DNA of 64,000 bases, taken from positions 1-64,000 of IMG/VR virus record IMGVR_UViG_3300042484_002069. One strand, written 5' to 3'. Position numbers and translations under genes: made by a program. A model generated the notes under the pieces. That model saw only the letters and a list, made by a program, of their open reading frames with translations, made no database searches and had not been told where the DNA came from. Below are positions 8,980-18,529 of the stretch, one piece after another. The stretch comes from a virus. The stretch's first letter is position 1; every line of letters begins with the position of its first letter.

Positions 8980-9488
8980 CTGTTCATGTTATGATTGATC
9001 TAGAAACAATGTCTACAAGATCACATGCGGCGATTTGTTCAATAGGTGCAGTAAAGTTTAAAGGTAAAGAGATTCTTGATACCTTTTACTGCACCATTGA
9101 TTTAAAAACGTGTAAAGATGTTGGTCTACATATATCGAAGGATACTGTAGAATGGTGGTCTAAACAAAATAAAGAAGCACTAAAAGCTTTAACTAAAAAT
9201 ACTATTCCGTTGGACGAAGCATTAACCAATTTTGAGGGTTGGTTCGGTCCTAAGAGTTTACCTATATGGGGCAACGGTGCAGTATTTGATAATACAATTC
9301 TTACTAACGCATATTTGTATTCCGATAGAGAACCACCTTGGAAATGTTGGGATGATAGATGTTATAGAACAGTTAAGAATTTATTTAACTGGATTCCTGC
9401 AGATGAAAGGGTCGGCGTTCATCATAATGCTTTAGATGATGCGTTATATCAAACAAACCATTTAATTAAAATTTTAGGCGATTCGTAA
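8976..9488 (+). CDS. DnaQ/DexA-like 3'-5' exonuclease
   Basis: A 170-residue DEDD-type exonuclease. Exo I is MIDLETM with SHAAICSIGAVKF, the middle Asp lies in NGAVFDNTIL, and Exo III is HHNALDDALYQTNHL. T4-like phages carry related DexA or small RNase H-fold exonucleases. It may degrade host DNA or process replication ends. It is translationally coupled to folE by ATGA. Confidence 0.75.
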   Translation: MTVHVMIDLETMSTRSHAAICSIGAVKFKGKEILDTFYCTIDLKTCKDVGLHISKDTVEWWSKQNKEALKALTKNTIPLDEALTNFEGWFGPKSLPIWGNGAVFDNTILTNAYLYSDREPPWKCWDDRCYRTVKNLFNWIPADERVGVHHNALDDALYQTNHLIKILGDS

Positions 9489-9519
9489 TACAATATTAAA
9501 TTGAGTTGAATAATTAACT

Positions 9520-10884
9520 ATGAATACGTATAAAAAAAGAATAGCATTTTGTCTTAGTGATCAACATACTATTCCTCACGGCGGATTAGGTCAATTCGCA
9601 AAATCCTTTATTGAAACTTTTACTCCTCTCGGATATAAGGTAGATATTATATTAGATAGACCAGCATCTAATACAGGGTTCAAAACATACTTAGAAGAAC
9701 AAGGCGCAAGATTTATTTGCGCCGAACCTATTAGCTATACAAACCATACAAAAACATTTATGTTTGAGGATTCCTTTAACTTTGAAAAGATGGTAAATTT
9801 CAGGGAATCCATGATGAAAGCACTTAATGAAAATTTGTATGACATTATTATATGTAATACATTAGAATCATTCCCCGCAATTTATTCATTGAATCTACAA
9901 AAAAGTATACAAATAATTTATTATACCCATAATGAAAGTATGGTATTTTTAGATGATCGTGAATGGAAAAATGAATTTACGGAATCATTTAATGAAACAT
10001 TTAACGCATTAATGGGCGTTAAAGGTATTACGATTGGTACTCAGACTTTGCGAAATTTATCTGAATTACATAAGTCTAAAATACCAAATGCGAAATATTT
10101 GCCAATACTTATGACTGAGAAAACATTACTACAAAAGCACATTAAGCCTAGAGAAGGTGTATTGTGGATCGGTCGATGGGAACCTAGGAAAAATCCAGAA
10201 GCATTTATTGAGATGATTCAACAAACAGGATTGCCTGCAAAAGTAATTACAAATGCAACAGGCGCAAAGAAGTTTGAAACTGCATTGCAAGCTATTAATG
10301 CTAAATATGAAATAAGATCAGGAATATATGGACAAGAAAAGGTAGACTTTTTAACGTCTGCGAGAGTAGCATACAATCCTGCGATACGAGAAAGTTTTGG
10401 ATTAGCATTTTATGAAACAATAGGGCACATGCCGACCGTTGCAATTGAGGGAATGTCCTGGTTAGGAAATTTTCCAAATACTAACTATTTTGCAGTACAG
10501 AAAAAAGTAGTACCTAAGGTAATCGTTGACCTATATGCAAAGTTTAAGAATTCTGAACTTTGGTATCAACAAGGAGTTCTAGAATCAATACGAACTTTAG
10601 ATAGAAATGGTATAGAAGAATGGGAACGGTGTTTTAATTCTTTTGAATATATTAAATCAATTTCTGAAAGAGCTAAAATTAATGAAGTCGATGTATCTAC
10701 GTATAAAGATTTTATAACTTCTCTAAATAGGAAAGCTTTGTCTATTGACGATGTTCGTTCTGTATTGACAAACAAGCATAAATTTAATATAATATACACA
10801 GATACACAAACCTATATATCTAAAGACAAAAACTTCGTTCCAAAAGAAGAATCTGATAATTCACTAGAAAGTTTATTCGTATGA
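9520..10884 (+). CDS. Glycosyltransferase, GT4-like (GT-B)
   Basis: A 454-residue protein with two Rossmann-like halves. The N-terminal half has HGGLGQFAKSFIETFTPLGY, and the C-terminal half GVLWIGRWEPRKNPEAFIEM and a donor-side NPAIRESFGLAFYETIG, the E-x7-E-like region of GT4 enzymes. Acceptor and sugar are unknown. It overlaps the dpdA-like gene by 4 bases, so the sugar might be added to DNA or to the virion or cell surface; both are inference. Confidence 0.75.
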   Translation: MNTYKKRIAFCLSDQHTIPHGGLGQFAKSFIETFTPLGYKVDIILDRPASNTGFKTYLEEQGARFICAEPISYTNHTKTFMFEDSFNFEKMVNFRESMMKALNENLYDIIICNTLESFPAIYSLNLQKSIQIIYYTHNESMVFLDDREWKNEFTESFNETFNALMGVKGITIGTQTLRNLSELHKSKIPNAKYLPILMTEKTLLQKHIKPREGVLWIGRWEPRKNPEAFIEMIQQTGLPAKVITNATGAKKFETALQAINAKYEIRSGIYGQEKVDFLTSARVAYNPAIRESFGLAFYETIGHMPTVAIEGMSWLGNFPNTNYFAVQKKVVPKVIVDLYAKFKNSELWYQQGVLESIRTLDRNGIEEWERCFNSFEYIKSISERAKINEVDVSTYKDFITSLNRKALSIDDVRSVLTNKHKFNIIYTDTQTYISKDKNFVPKEESDNSLESLFV

Positions 10885-12170
10885 GCCGACAATTAGAATA
10901 TGTTATATCTGGACCAGCATACCTTCGGTTGGGGTCTGAGCAATGCGATGATCCTGAAACATTGCAAATGATTAATGATTTGATTCTTAAAACGGTTCAT
11001 AATAAAAATAATCATCAATTTTCTCTTTTGTATAATGGATTTACAGAAAAGAACTTTGGTAAGAAATTGCAAAAATATAGACCAGCAGTTAAAAATATTC
11101 ATGCGGACTCTGGTGGTTTGCAGATTGTTACTCGTGGATTGCAGAATACTCCTGAGACAAGAAACAAAGTATATGAAAATCAGGCAGCATGGGCAGATAT
11201 TGGAATGGCATTTGATGAGATTCCGGTAAAATCTACTTCTGCAAGTGGCGTATCCTCAAAAATTGATACTAAACGTAGATATGTTGATATGGAAAATTTT
11301 GAGACATATGCAAGACAGACAGGTAAGAATGTTAAAGATCAAATTTTAAAATTTGATTCTGTTAAAAGTGATTGTCGTCCTTTTGTTATTATTCAGGGGT
11401 CAGGGCAAGATACGTATCAGCAGTGGACTGAATATATGTTAGATGAAATTCCTAAAGAATTGCATCATCGTATTGGCGGTGTCGCTATGGGATCGGCTGC
11501 ATTGGGTATGGGACCACTCGAAGATGTAAAGCGAGCATTTTATGTAAATGCTGTACCTTTTGAAAAACCGTTTCATCTACACGTACTAGGGGTAGGTGCA
11601 TTAAAACGCATATTGCCGTATTTACTTTTTAGCCAAACTGGTCTTTATAAAGATATTGATATATCATATGATTCTACAACACATTCTATGTCATTGGATA
11701 ACGGATTATTTTACTTCTCACATTGTAAAAAAGGTACACCTGGAGACTATGGTGGATCATCTGTAAAAATGGGTAGACCATATTCTAATATCTATCGGAC
11801 TGTTACTAACGAAATTAATTCAGTATGTGGTACAGATTACTCCCCTGAAGAATATCATAAATTGATGAATATTTCAGTCGGTGAATATTTAGAAAAGGGT
11901 GGTAAATTTATAGATATTATGCGTGCTCGACTTTCCTTTATTTTAACAAATGTGCATAATTTTACTATGGATGTCTCAAACTTAATGAATTCTAAAGATG
12001 AATTTTTACGTTTCTGTAGAGATAAGAATTGTGAAAATGAATATAGTACATTATTCGATGTCAAAACATCTGAGGATTTTATCTATTGGGAAAAACACGT
12101 AGGAAAATTTATGGATTCATCTCCGGTAAATATTATTGCACCATCATCTCTTGAGGACTTATTTGCATGA
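10881..12170 (+). CDS. dpdA: DpdA-like DNA transglycosylase (TGT superfamily)
   Basis: A 429-residue tRNA-guanine-transglycosylase relative. It has NIHADSGGLQIV (DSGG, as in TGT), FVIIQGSGQDTY, IGGVAMGSAALGMG, FHLHVLGVGALKRI and a late DISYDSTTHSMS that may hold the nucleophile Asp. Phage DpdA proteins swap guanine in DNA for a 7-deazaguanine made by FolE, QueD, QueE and QueC. No bacterial tgt-type zinc site is evident. FolE, QueE and QueD are nearby; QueC is not in the window. Confidence 0.8.
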   Translation: MSRQLEYVISGPAYLRLGSEQCDDPETLQMINDLILKTVHNKNNHQFSLLYNGFTEKNFGKKLQKYRPAVKNIHADSGGLQIVTRGLQNTPETRNKVYENQAAWADIGMAFDEIPVKSTSASGVSSKIDTKRRYVDMENFETYARQTGKNVKDQILKFDSVKSDCRPFVIIQGSGQDTYQQWTEYMLDEIPKELHHRIGGVAMGSAALGMGPLEDVKRAFYVNAVPFEKPFHLHVLGVGALKRILPYLLFSQTGLYKDIDISYDSTTHSMSLDNGLFYFSHCKKGTPGDYGGSSVKMGRPYSNIYRTVTNEINSVCGTDYSPEEYHKLMNISVGEYLEKGGKFIDIMRARLSFILTNVHNFTMDVSNLMNSKDEFLRFCRDKNCENEYSTLFDVKTSEDFIYWEKHVGKFMDSSPVNIIAPSSLEDLFA

Positions 12171-12586
12171 ATTTTGCTAGCTCAATTATTAATACATCTG
12201 ACATAATTATGAAACAAACAAGTTATATTTGGGTAACATTCCAAAAAGAGGGTATCCACAAATATCCTGCTGCGGCAACGGATCCTAAATTAGCAACAGG
12301 CGATTGGCTCGATGTTAGTTTCTTAAGTACACCACATCGGCATATATTTCATTTCAGAGTTGAGATGCAGGTATTCCATGATGATCGAGATGTAGAATTT
12401 ATACAAGCAAAACGAATAATGGAACGATGGTATTCTGATGGCACATTGCAGTTAGATTATAAATCTTGCGAAATGATGGCTAGAGAGCTATATGGTCGCC
12501 TAAATACTATGTGGCCTAATAGAAATTATGTTATTGAAGTATCTGAAGATAACGAAAACGGTTGTAAACTATATTTTGGAGAGTAA
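12167..12586 (+). CDS. QueD-like T-fold protein without clear catalytic residues
   Basis: This 139-residue protein overlaps dpdA by ATGA. The C-terminal half (SCEMMARELYGRLNTMWP, then NYVIEVSEDNENGCKLYF) parallels QueD segments of the type TAENLARWIWERL and VRVWETP, and the middle RHIFHFRVEMQVF resembles its histidine-bearing strand. The cysteine and zinc-ligand pattern of active QueD is not complete. It could be a structural or regulatory paralogue for the DpdA step. This is inference; the real QueD is at 14782. Confidence 0.45.
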   Translation: MNFASSIINTSDIIMKQTSYIWVTFQKEGIHKYPAAATDPKLATGDWLDVSFLSTPHRHIFHFRVEMQVFHDDRDVEFIQAKRIMERWYSDGTLQLDYKSCEMMARELYGRLNTMWPNRNYVIEVSEDNENGCKLYFGE

Positions 12587-12592
12587 ATACTG

Positions 12593-13765
12593 ATGCGTAA
12601 ATTGATATACTGTGGACTTGAGCCATACGAAGGCCGTTATACTTTGCAGCTTCAGCAATGGAACGAAGCGGCATTTAAACGTAGAGGCATCAATTATGAA
12701 ATTATCCATGGTGATACTTTGGATAATTCTAAGTCAATTGTAACCGGGCAAGTATTGGATGCACATGGTCGTAGTTATTATTCTTTGACACAGATGGCAA
12801 AACTTGTTGCAAAGATGAAAGCCGGCGAAATTCAGTATGATGACATAATTTTCTTCGAAGATATGTTTACTCCTGGTATGGAAGTATTACCTTACATTAT
12901 GGATCAATGTGGTTGGGAACATCAGCCTAGAGTTTTTGTTAGGTGTTTAGCTCAGACAATTGATCCCGACGACTTCTTACATGTCTGGGATATGCAAGGA
13001 TGGATGGCACACTATGAGAAGATGGTTAATACTTGGGTTAGTGGTGTATTAGCATCAAATGAGGAGATGGTTGCTCATATGAAAATTGCGGGTTGGCAAG
13101 TGCCTATGTATAATATCTCAGGATTAGCATTTGATCAAAATGAGGTTCGTAGTCGAGTAAAGAATATTCGCCCATTCAACGAACGTAAAAATCGAGTAGT
13201 GTTCTCTGCAAGATTCGATCAGGAAAAGCAGCCGGGATTCTTTATGGATATTATAGAACATTTTGGGCCTAAATCGGATATTGAATTCGCGGTGTTGTCG
13301 GGTGGCCCTTTACGTAGTAATGACGACTCCTATATAGACCGAGCAGTTGAATTAACTAAGAAGCATCCGAATTTTAAAATATACGAAAATCTTAAAAAGG
13401 ATGAGTATTATGAATTGCTTGCAGATTCCAAAGTATTATTTAATTGTGCCTTGCAAGATTGGGTAAGTAATACTGCATCAGAAGCAGACGCATTAGGCAC
13501 AAATTGTTTGTTCCCCGCCTACAGATCATTTCCTGAAACATTCGCAAATGATCCCGAATGTTTATATATTCCTTGGTCTAAAGAAGATGCCACAAATAAA
13601 TTAGAGTGCTTATTGGAAACTCCTAGAAACGGCATTGGCACATTGGCTAACTGGACCTCAGGAACTATTGACAGATGCCTCGATATTATGTTAGGATTAG
13701 ATAATGGTAAGTGGAATAGAAATCAATCTAATTATAGAAATCATACATCTGAGACCAAGTATTAA
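12593..13765 (+). CDS. Glycosyltransferase, GT-B fold
   Basis: A 390-residue protein whose C-terminal half has RVVFSARFDQEKQPGFFMDI and a donor-site-like NTASEADALGTNCLFPAYRSF. The N-terminal half includes ALQ-free acceptor segments such as DIIFFEDMFTPGMEVLPYI, common in aquatic T4-like phages. It is followed directly by a nucleotide-sugar epimerase. Acceptor and sugar are unknown. Confidence 0.7.
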   Translation: MRKLIYCGLEPYEGRYTLQLQQWNEAAFKRRGINYEIIHGDTLDNSKSIVTGQVLDAHGRSYYSLTQMAKLVAKMKAGEIQYDDIIFFEDMFTPGMEVLPYIMDQCGWEHQPRVFVRCLAQTIDPDDFLHVWDMQGWMAHYEKMVNTWVSGVLASNEEMVAHMKIAGWQVPMYNISGLAFDQNEVRSRVKNIRPFNERKNRVVFSARFDQEKQPGFFMDIIEHFGPKSDIEFAVLSGGPLRSNDDSYIDRAVELTKKHPNFKIYENLKKDEYYELLADSKVLFNCALQDWVSNTASEADALGTNCLFPAYRSFPETFANDPECLYIPWSKEDATNKLECLLETPRNGIGTLANWTSGTIDRCLDIMLGLDNGKWNRNQSNYRNHTSETKY

Positions 13766-14740
13766 ATGACTAAGACTGTTATAGTTACAGGCGCCGCCGG
13801 TTATATCGGTGGCGCTATTTGCATAGAACTTATTACCAAAGGGTATTATGTAATCGGTATTGATCGCCGAGCATTACCTTCGCATTTGGAAATATATTGC
13901 GATGAATTTATCCAATCTGATTTTATTGGTTATGCATCATTAATGCAAGTAGAAAAACAACCATGTGCAATTATACATTGTGCGGGTACAAGTTTAGTTG
14001 GACCTAGTATACAAAACCCCGAAGAATATTATGAAAACAATATTCAGAAAACTTTAGAATATCTAAAATATATTCGCAAACGTTCTGCAAATACCAAATT
14101 TATTTTTAGTAGCAGCGCCTCTGTGTATGGGAATCCTAATACAGATGTACCAATAACAGAAGAACAACCAACTAATCCTATTTCACCTTACGGTGAATCT
14201 AAGTTAATGATTGACCGGGCTTTGCATTCTTTTAATATCGCATATGGTATGCAATATGTTTCTTTTAGATATTTTAATGCATGCGGAGCAATTGAGAACA
14301 GTATACATGGGCAGGAGGCAAACGCTTCACATATTTTTCCTAGAGTGTTTGAAGCAATTTTAGAAAATCTCCCATTTACATTAAACGGAAATGATTATAA
14401 TACTAAAGATGGGACCTGTGTTAGAGATTATGTTCACGTATCAGATATTGCTAGCGCACATGTAATGGCAATAGAAAAAAATATACAAGGAATATATAAT
14501 ATAGGATCTATCAGAGGTTACTCTAATCTGGAGATCATCAAAGAAGTATCTAAATGTTTAGGTAAAAACTTATCTATTGAAATTGCAGATAAGCGTATAG
14601 GTGACCCTGCATATCTAATTGCAGATTCTAATAAATTATTTTTAGATGCGGGTTGGACAGCAAAAAAAGATTTACGTACTATTATTAAAGATTTACATGA
14701 CTGGTACTTCCCAGAGGCCTCCGGCGCTCATCCCTCTTAA
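13766..14740 (+). CDS. UDP-glucose 4-epimerase-like SDR (GalE family)
   Basis: A 324-residue extended short-chain dehydrogenase. The N-terminal NAD site is VIVTGAAGYIGGAI, the catalytic Ser lies in FIFSSSASVYG, and the Tyr/Lys pair in SPYGESK. FRYFNACGA and GTCVRDYVHVSDIASAH match GalE. It would interconvert UDP-hexose epimers and supply donors to the adjacent glycosyltransferase. Exact substrate (glucose or GlcNAc series) is not decided. Confidence 0.85.
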   Translation: MTKTVIVTGAAGYIGGAICIELITKGYYVIGIDRRALPSHLEIYCDEFIQSDFIGYASLMQVEKQPCAIIHCAGTSLVGPSIQNPEEYYENNIQKTLEYLKYIRKRSANTKFIFSSSASVYGNPNTDVPITEEQPTNPISPYGESKLMIDRALHSFNIAYGMQYVSFRYFNACGAIENSIHGQEANASHIFPRVFEAILENLPFTLNGNDYNTKDGTCVRDYVHVSDIASAHVMAIEKNIQGIYNIGSIRGYSNLEIIKEVSKCLGKNLSIEIADKRIGDPAYLIADSNKLFLDAGWTAKKDLRTIIKDLHDWYFPEASGAHPS

Positions 14741-14781
14741 AATATTCTGCGTGTCTTCTTTTAAATATGGAGACAAATAAA

Positions 14782-15267
14782 ATGACAAACAAAAAATTCT
14801 TTTCTACAAAAACATACAGACAAATCGGGCCAGTTGCTTACCGGCAATGGCGCGCCGATTCTCATTGCAATTTAATTCATGGTTATGCTATGAGTTTTCA
14901 CTTTGAATTTGAAGCAGATACGTTAGATGCTCGCAATTGGGTTACTGACTTCGGAGGACTAAGACCACTTAAGGATAGTCTAGAAGAGTGGTTCGACCAT
15001 ACTTTACTTGTCGCTGAAGACGATCCTATGCGAGACGAACTACTGCACTTAGGTAAAATTGGCCTGGCTAAAATTACAGAAGTAGAACGAACCGGTTGCG
15101 AAGGCATTGCTGATTTTCTATATGAATATATTAACACTATCTTTTTACCTAATTGCGGCGCAGAAGAAGCAAAACGGGTCTGGTGCTGCCGGGTAGAGGT
15201 CCGGGAAACAGATTCTAATATGGCTGGCAGAAACGGTCACCGAGAAGATAATGAATTTATGGCATAA
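14782..15267 (+). CDS. queD: QueD, 6-carboxytetrahydropterin synthase
   Basis: QueD makes 6-carboxy-5,6,7,8-tetrahydropterin from dihydroneopterin triphosphate. The 161-residue protein has the PTPS pattern: SHCNLIHGYAMSFHFEFE with active cysteine and zinc histidines, WVTDFGGLRPLK, WFDHTLLVAEDDP, and CCRVEVRETDSN. ATG 14782 is chosen over 14767 because ggag lies 9 bases upstream. It completes FolE-QueD-QueE. Confidence 0.85.
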   Translation: MTNKKFFSTKTYRQIGPVAYRQWRADSHCNLIHGYAMSFHFEFEADTLDARNWVTDFGGLRPLKDSLEEWFDHTLLVAEDDPMRDELLHLGKIGLAKITEVERTGCEGIADFLYEYINTIFLPNCGAEEAKRVWCCRVEVRETDSNMAGRNGHREDNEFMA

Positions 15268-15771
15268 ATGAAAAAAACAAATATCGCAAAGGGTGCTCAA
15301 AGTAAAGATGAGTATGTAGGCGATTTAACTATTGCATTTATAAATCATAATACATCTGAATATCCGGTTACAGTAGGTGCAGTAAAATTTGCACCTGTTC
15401 CTGTAACTAAGCAAAAAGATTTGATGTTAAATGTTGCAAGATTGCATGCGCAACAAGAGTATGATAGAATTATGGAATTAGTTACTGTGCTACAAAAACA
15501 AGCACATGGAATTAAACATAGATTAGATTTTACTGATCGAGTACATGCTGCAGAATACTCATTTCAATTATATCATGGACAAACCTATTGGTTAGCATTT
15601 GATAAAAAAATACAAAAAACGATTTTAATAATCAATGGACCGAATGACTGGTCTACGGGTGCGCCAGCACACTATGACTATATTACACGGGCTAAATGGT
15701 TAGGTGATCATACCTGGTTAGAAGTCGATGAAGAAGGAAATCCTGTAAATGAAAATAGCGTTAATTACTGA
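15268..15771 (+). CDS. DUF2452-like conserved protein
   Basis: The 167-residue protein has RVHAAEYSFQLYHGQTYWLA and INGPNDW...HYDYITRAKWLGDHTW, a pattern I associate with the DUF2452 family found in phages and bacteria. Function unknown. It overlaps the start of gene 47 by 23 bases, so it is probably co-translated with the recombination nuclease pair. Confidence 0.65.
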   Translation: MKKTNIAKGAQSKDEYVGDLTIAFINHNTSEYPVTVGAVKFAPVPVTKQKDLMLNVARLHAQQEYDRIMELVTVLQKQAHGIKHRLDFTDRVHAAEYSFQLYHGQTYWLAFDKKIQKTILIINGPNDWSTGAPAHYDYITRAKWLGDHTWLEVDEEGNPVNENSVNY

Positions 15772-16813
15772 TACACACTTTGGGGCAAGGTCGGATTCGC
15801 AACCATTTGATGCATATTTTAAAAGATTTTATCAAGAATCATTTTTCCCAGAATTACAAAAACGTAATATTAAAAATATTATTCACCTAGGTGATTGCTT
15901 TGATCGTCGGAAATATATCAATTTTAATTCTTTAAAATCTTGCCGGGAGTATTTCTTTGATCAAACAAAGTACCTTGGCATTACTATGGATATGATTATT
16001 GGTAATCATGATACATTCTTTAAGAATACGAATAATGTAAATTCGCCCGATTTACTACTAACCGAATATGCAAATATTAATGCATATAAAGATGCGACGG
16101 AAGTAGACTTCGGTGATTGTACTATATTGATGATGCCGTGGTTGTGTGCTGATAATTACGAAGAATCAATGACGCTAGTTAAAAAAACTAAAGCAACGGT
16201 GTGTTTTGGTCATTTAGAGTTAGCAGGATTTGTAATGTACAAAGGTCAAAATACGCAGGAATCGCATGGCGGTTTAGATTCTAAATTATTTAGCAAATTT
16301 GATTTAGTATGTTCTGGGCATTTTCATCATAAGCATAGTGGAGGCAATATCCATTATTTGGGTAATCCATACCAAATGTTCTGGAATGATTTTGAGGATC
16401 CTAGAGGATTTCATATCTTTGATACTGTTACTTTGGAATTAGAATTTATTGAGAATCCTTTTACGATATTTGAAAAATATTATTATGATGACGATAAAGA
16501 AGATGTGTCGACAATAGATATTACTAAATTTGCAAGTAAACTAATAAAATTGATAGTTGTAAATAAAAAAGATTTTATTAAATTTGATACGTTTATTGAA
16601 AATATATACAATCAAAATCCAATTGAATTAAAAATTATCGAAGACTTCTCGGAGTTTGAGGCAGAAGCCTTAGATGAGACAATTGACTTAGAAGATACTA
16701 TGACTCTATTATCCAACTATGTTGATAGTATAGAAACAGATGCGGATAAAGACCGTATTAAAACTTTGATGAAATCGTTATACGTAGAAGCTCAAAATTA
16801 TGAGGAAGCATGA
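15749..16813 (+). CDS. 47: Recombination nuclease subunit gp47 (SbcD/Mre11-like)
   Basis: A 354-residue metallophosphoesterase. Motifs are ITDTHFGAR, IIHLGDCFDRR, IIGNHDTF, CFGHLE and CSGHFHHKH, binding two metal ions. With gp46 it forms the Mre11/Rad50-type complex that resects ends for recombination-dependent replication and degrades host DNA in T4. Its end overlaps gene 46 by 4 bases. Confidence 0.95.
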   Translation: MKIALITDTHFGARSDSQPFDAYFKRFYQESFFPELQKRNIKNIIHLGDCFDRRKYINFNSLKSCREYFFDQTKYLGITMDMIIGNHDTFFKNTNNVNSPDLLLTEYANINAYKDATEVDFGDCTILMMPWLCADNYEESMTLVKKTKATVCFGHLELAGFVMYKGQNTQESHGGLDSKLFSKFDLVCSGHFHHKHSGGNIHYLGNPYQMFWNDFEDPRGFHIFDTVTLELEFIENPFTIFEKYYYDDDKEDVSTIDITKFASKLIKLIVVNKKDFIKFDTFIENIYNQNPIELKIIEDFSEFEAEALDETIDLEDTMTLLSNYVDSIETDADKDRIKTLMKSLYVEAQNYEEA

Positions 16814-18528
16814 TAAAATTTAAGACTATACGTTGGAAAAACTTCTTATCAACAGGAGCACAATTCACAGAAGTTGGATTAGATAAATCAACTACCACAT
16901 TAGTTGTTGGTGAAAATGGTGCCGGTAAAAGCACCATTCTTGACGCATTGTGTTTTGTTTTATTTAATAAACCATTTCGTAGTATCAATAAGCCTCAATT
17001 ACTCAATACGATCAATGCTAAAAATTTACTAGTAGAGTTAGAATTTAATATTGGTCCTAAAGAATATAAAATTGTTCGGGGTATTAAACCTGGTATCTTT
17101 GAAATTCATGTGCAGAACGTGTTATTGAATCAAGATGCCGCAGCGAAAGATTACCAAAAATATTTAGAAGATACTATTCTAAAATTAAATTATAAATCAT
17201 TTACGCAGATTGTAATTTTAGGTAGTGCATCTTTTACTCCCTTTATGCAATTGCCGTTGGGTCATCGAAGAGAAATTATTGAGGATATTTTAGATATTCA
17301 AATATTTACAGTAATGAATTCGGTATTGAAGAATAAACAAACTGAAATAAAAAATTCAATTTTGGATATAGATTCTAAAGTAGAGTTTGGTAAAAGCAAG
17401 GTTAAATTACAACAAGACTACATTAAAACCCTTGAAGATGATATACAAAAACGGGCAAAGGATACTACAGTATTAATTGAGACTGCAAATATTGCAATTA
17501 ACGGTTTTACTACAGAGATAAACACATTAAAATCGCAAGTGGATGGATTAAAACTTACAATTTTAGATGATGATGAAACAAAGAAAAAAGAAAAACAAAT
17601 ACTTAAAGTACTGGACAAACTTAAAGAGAAGTCAAAGAAAGTAAATTCTGACATCACATTCTATCTTAACCACGATGATTGTCCCACATGCAATCAAAAT
17701 TTAAGTGAGGACTTTAAGGATAAAACGATTACGGAACATAAGCATAAATCGTCTGAGGTTGCTGATGCTATAAACGATTTAGAAAACCAAATAACCGATA
17801 TTAATTTGCGATTAGAAAAAATAGATGTAGTTAAAACTAAGATTGCAGAATTGAATGAATCTATTATTGAATTTAGCTCTAGTTTAATTGCCGAACAAAA
17901 CTATATTAAAAAATTAGCAAAAGAGATTCAGGATAGTGCTACCAATACTACCAACATAGATGAGGAAAAAACTAAATTAAAGGCATTGGCTAAAGATGTT
18001 ATTCTTTTGTCTGAAGAAAAAGGTAAGCAAACAGAAGAAAAACACTATTTTGAGATTGCGGGTATACTTTTAAAAGATACCGGAATTAAAACTAAAATTA
18101 TTAGACAATATTTGCCAATCATTAATAAATTAGTAAACAAGTATTTAGTGGCAATGGATTTCTTTTGTCATTTTGAATTGGATGAAACATTCAATGAGAC
18201 AATAAAGTCTAGGCATCGAGATGAATTTTCGTACGCATCATTTAGTGAAGGTGAAAAACAGCGTATTGATTTGGCGCTATTATTTACTTGGCGAACAATT
18301 GCAAAAATGAAAAATTGCGCTAGCACAAATTTGCTATTACTTGATGAGGTTTTCGATTCATCTTTAGATGCAAATGGTACAGATTATGTGATGAACCTTA
18401 TAAATACTTTAGGTGACGAGACTAATGTATTTGTAATTAGTCACAAGGGAGATCTTCTATTTGATAAATTTAGAAGTGTTATAAAATTTGAGAAACACCA
18501 AAATTTCTCTAGAATACAAGGAAGTTAA
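16810..18528 (+). CDS. 46: Recombination nuclease ATPase gp46 (SbcC/Rad50-like)
   Basis: A 572-residue ABC-type ATPase. Walker A is GENGAGKST near residues 35-42, coiled coils flank a zinc hook CPTC (Cys291, Cys294), and the C-terminus has the signature FSEGEKQRIDLAL, Walker B LLLLDEVFD and VISHKGD. It is the Rad50-like partner of gp47. The length is typical for T4-like phages. Confidence 0.95.
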   Translation: MIKFKTIRWKNFLSTGAQFTEVGLDKSTTTLVVGENGAGKSTILDALCFVLFNKPFRSINKPQLLNTINAKNLLVELEFNIGPKEYKIVRGIKPGIFEIHVQNVLLNQDAAAKDYQKYLEDTILKLNYKSFTQIVILGSASFTPFMQLPLGHRREIIEDILDIQIFTVMNSVLKNKQTEIKNSILDIDSKVEFGKSKVKLQQDYIKTLEDDIQKRAKDTTVLIETANIAINGFTTEINTLKSQVDGLKLTILDDDETKKKEKQILKVLDKLKEKSKKVNSDITFYLNHDDCPTCNQNLSEDFKDKTITEHKHKSSEVADAINDLENQITDINLRLEKIDVVKTKIAELNESIIEFSSSLIAEQNYIKKLAKEIQDSATNTTNIDEEKTKLKALAKDVILLSEEKGKQTEEKHYFEIAGILLKDTGIKTKIIRQYLPIINKLVNKYLVAMDFFCHFELDETFNETIKSRHRDEFSYASFSEGEKQRIDLALLFTWRTIAKMKNCASTNLLLLDEVFDSSLDANGTDYVMNLINTLGDETNVFVISHKGDLLFDKFRSVIKFEKHQNFSRIQGS

Positions 18529-18529
18529 T

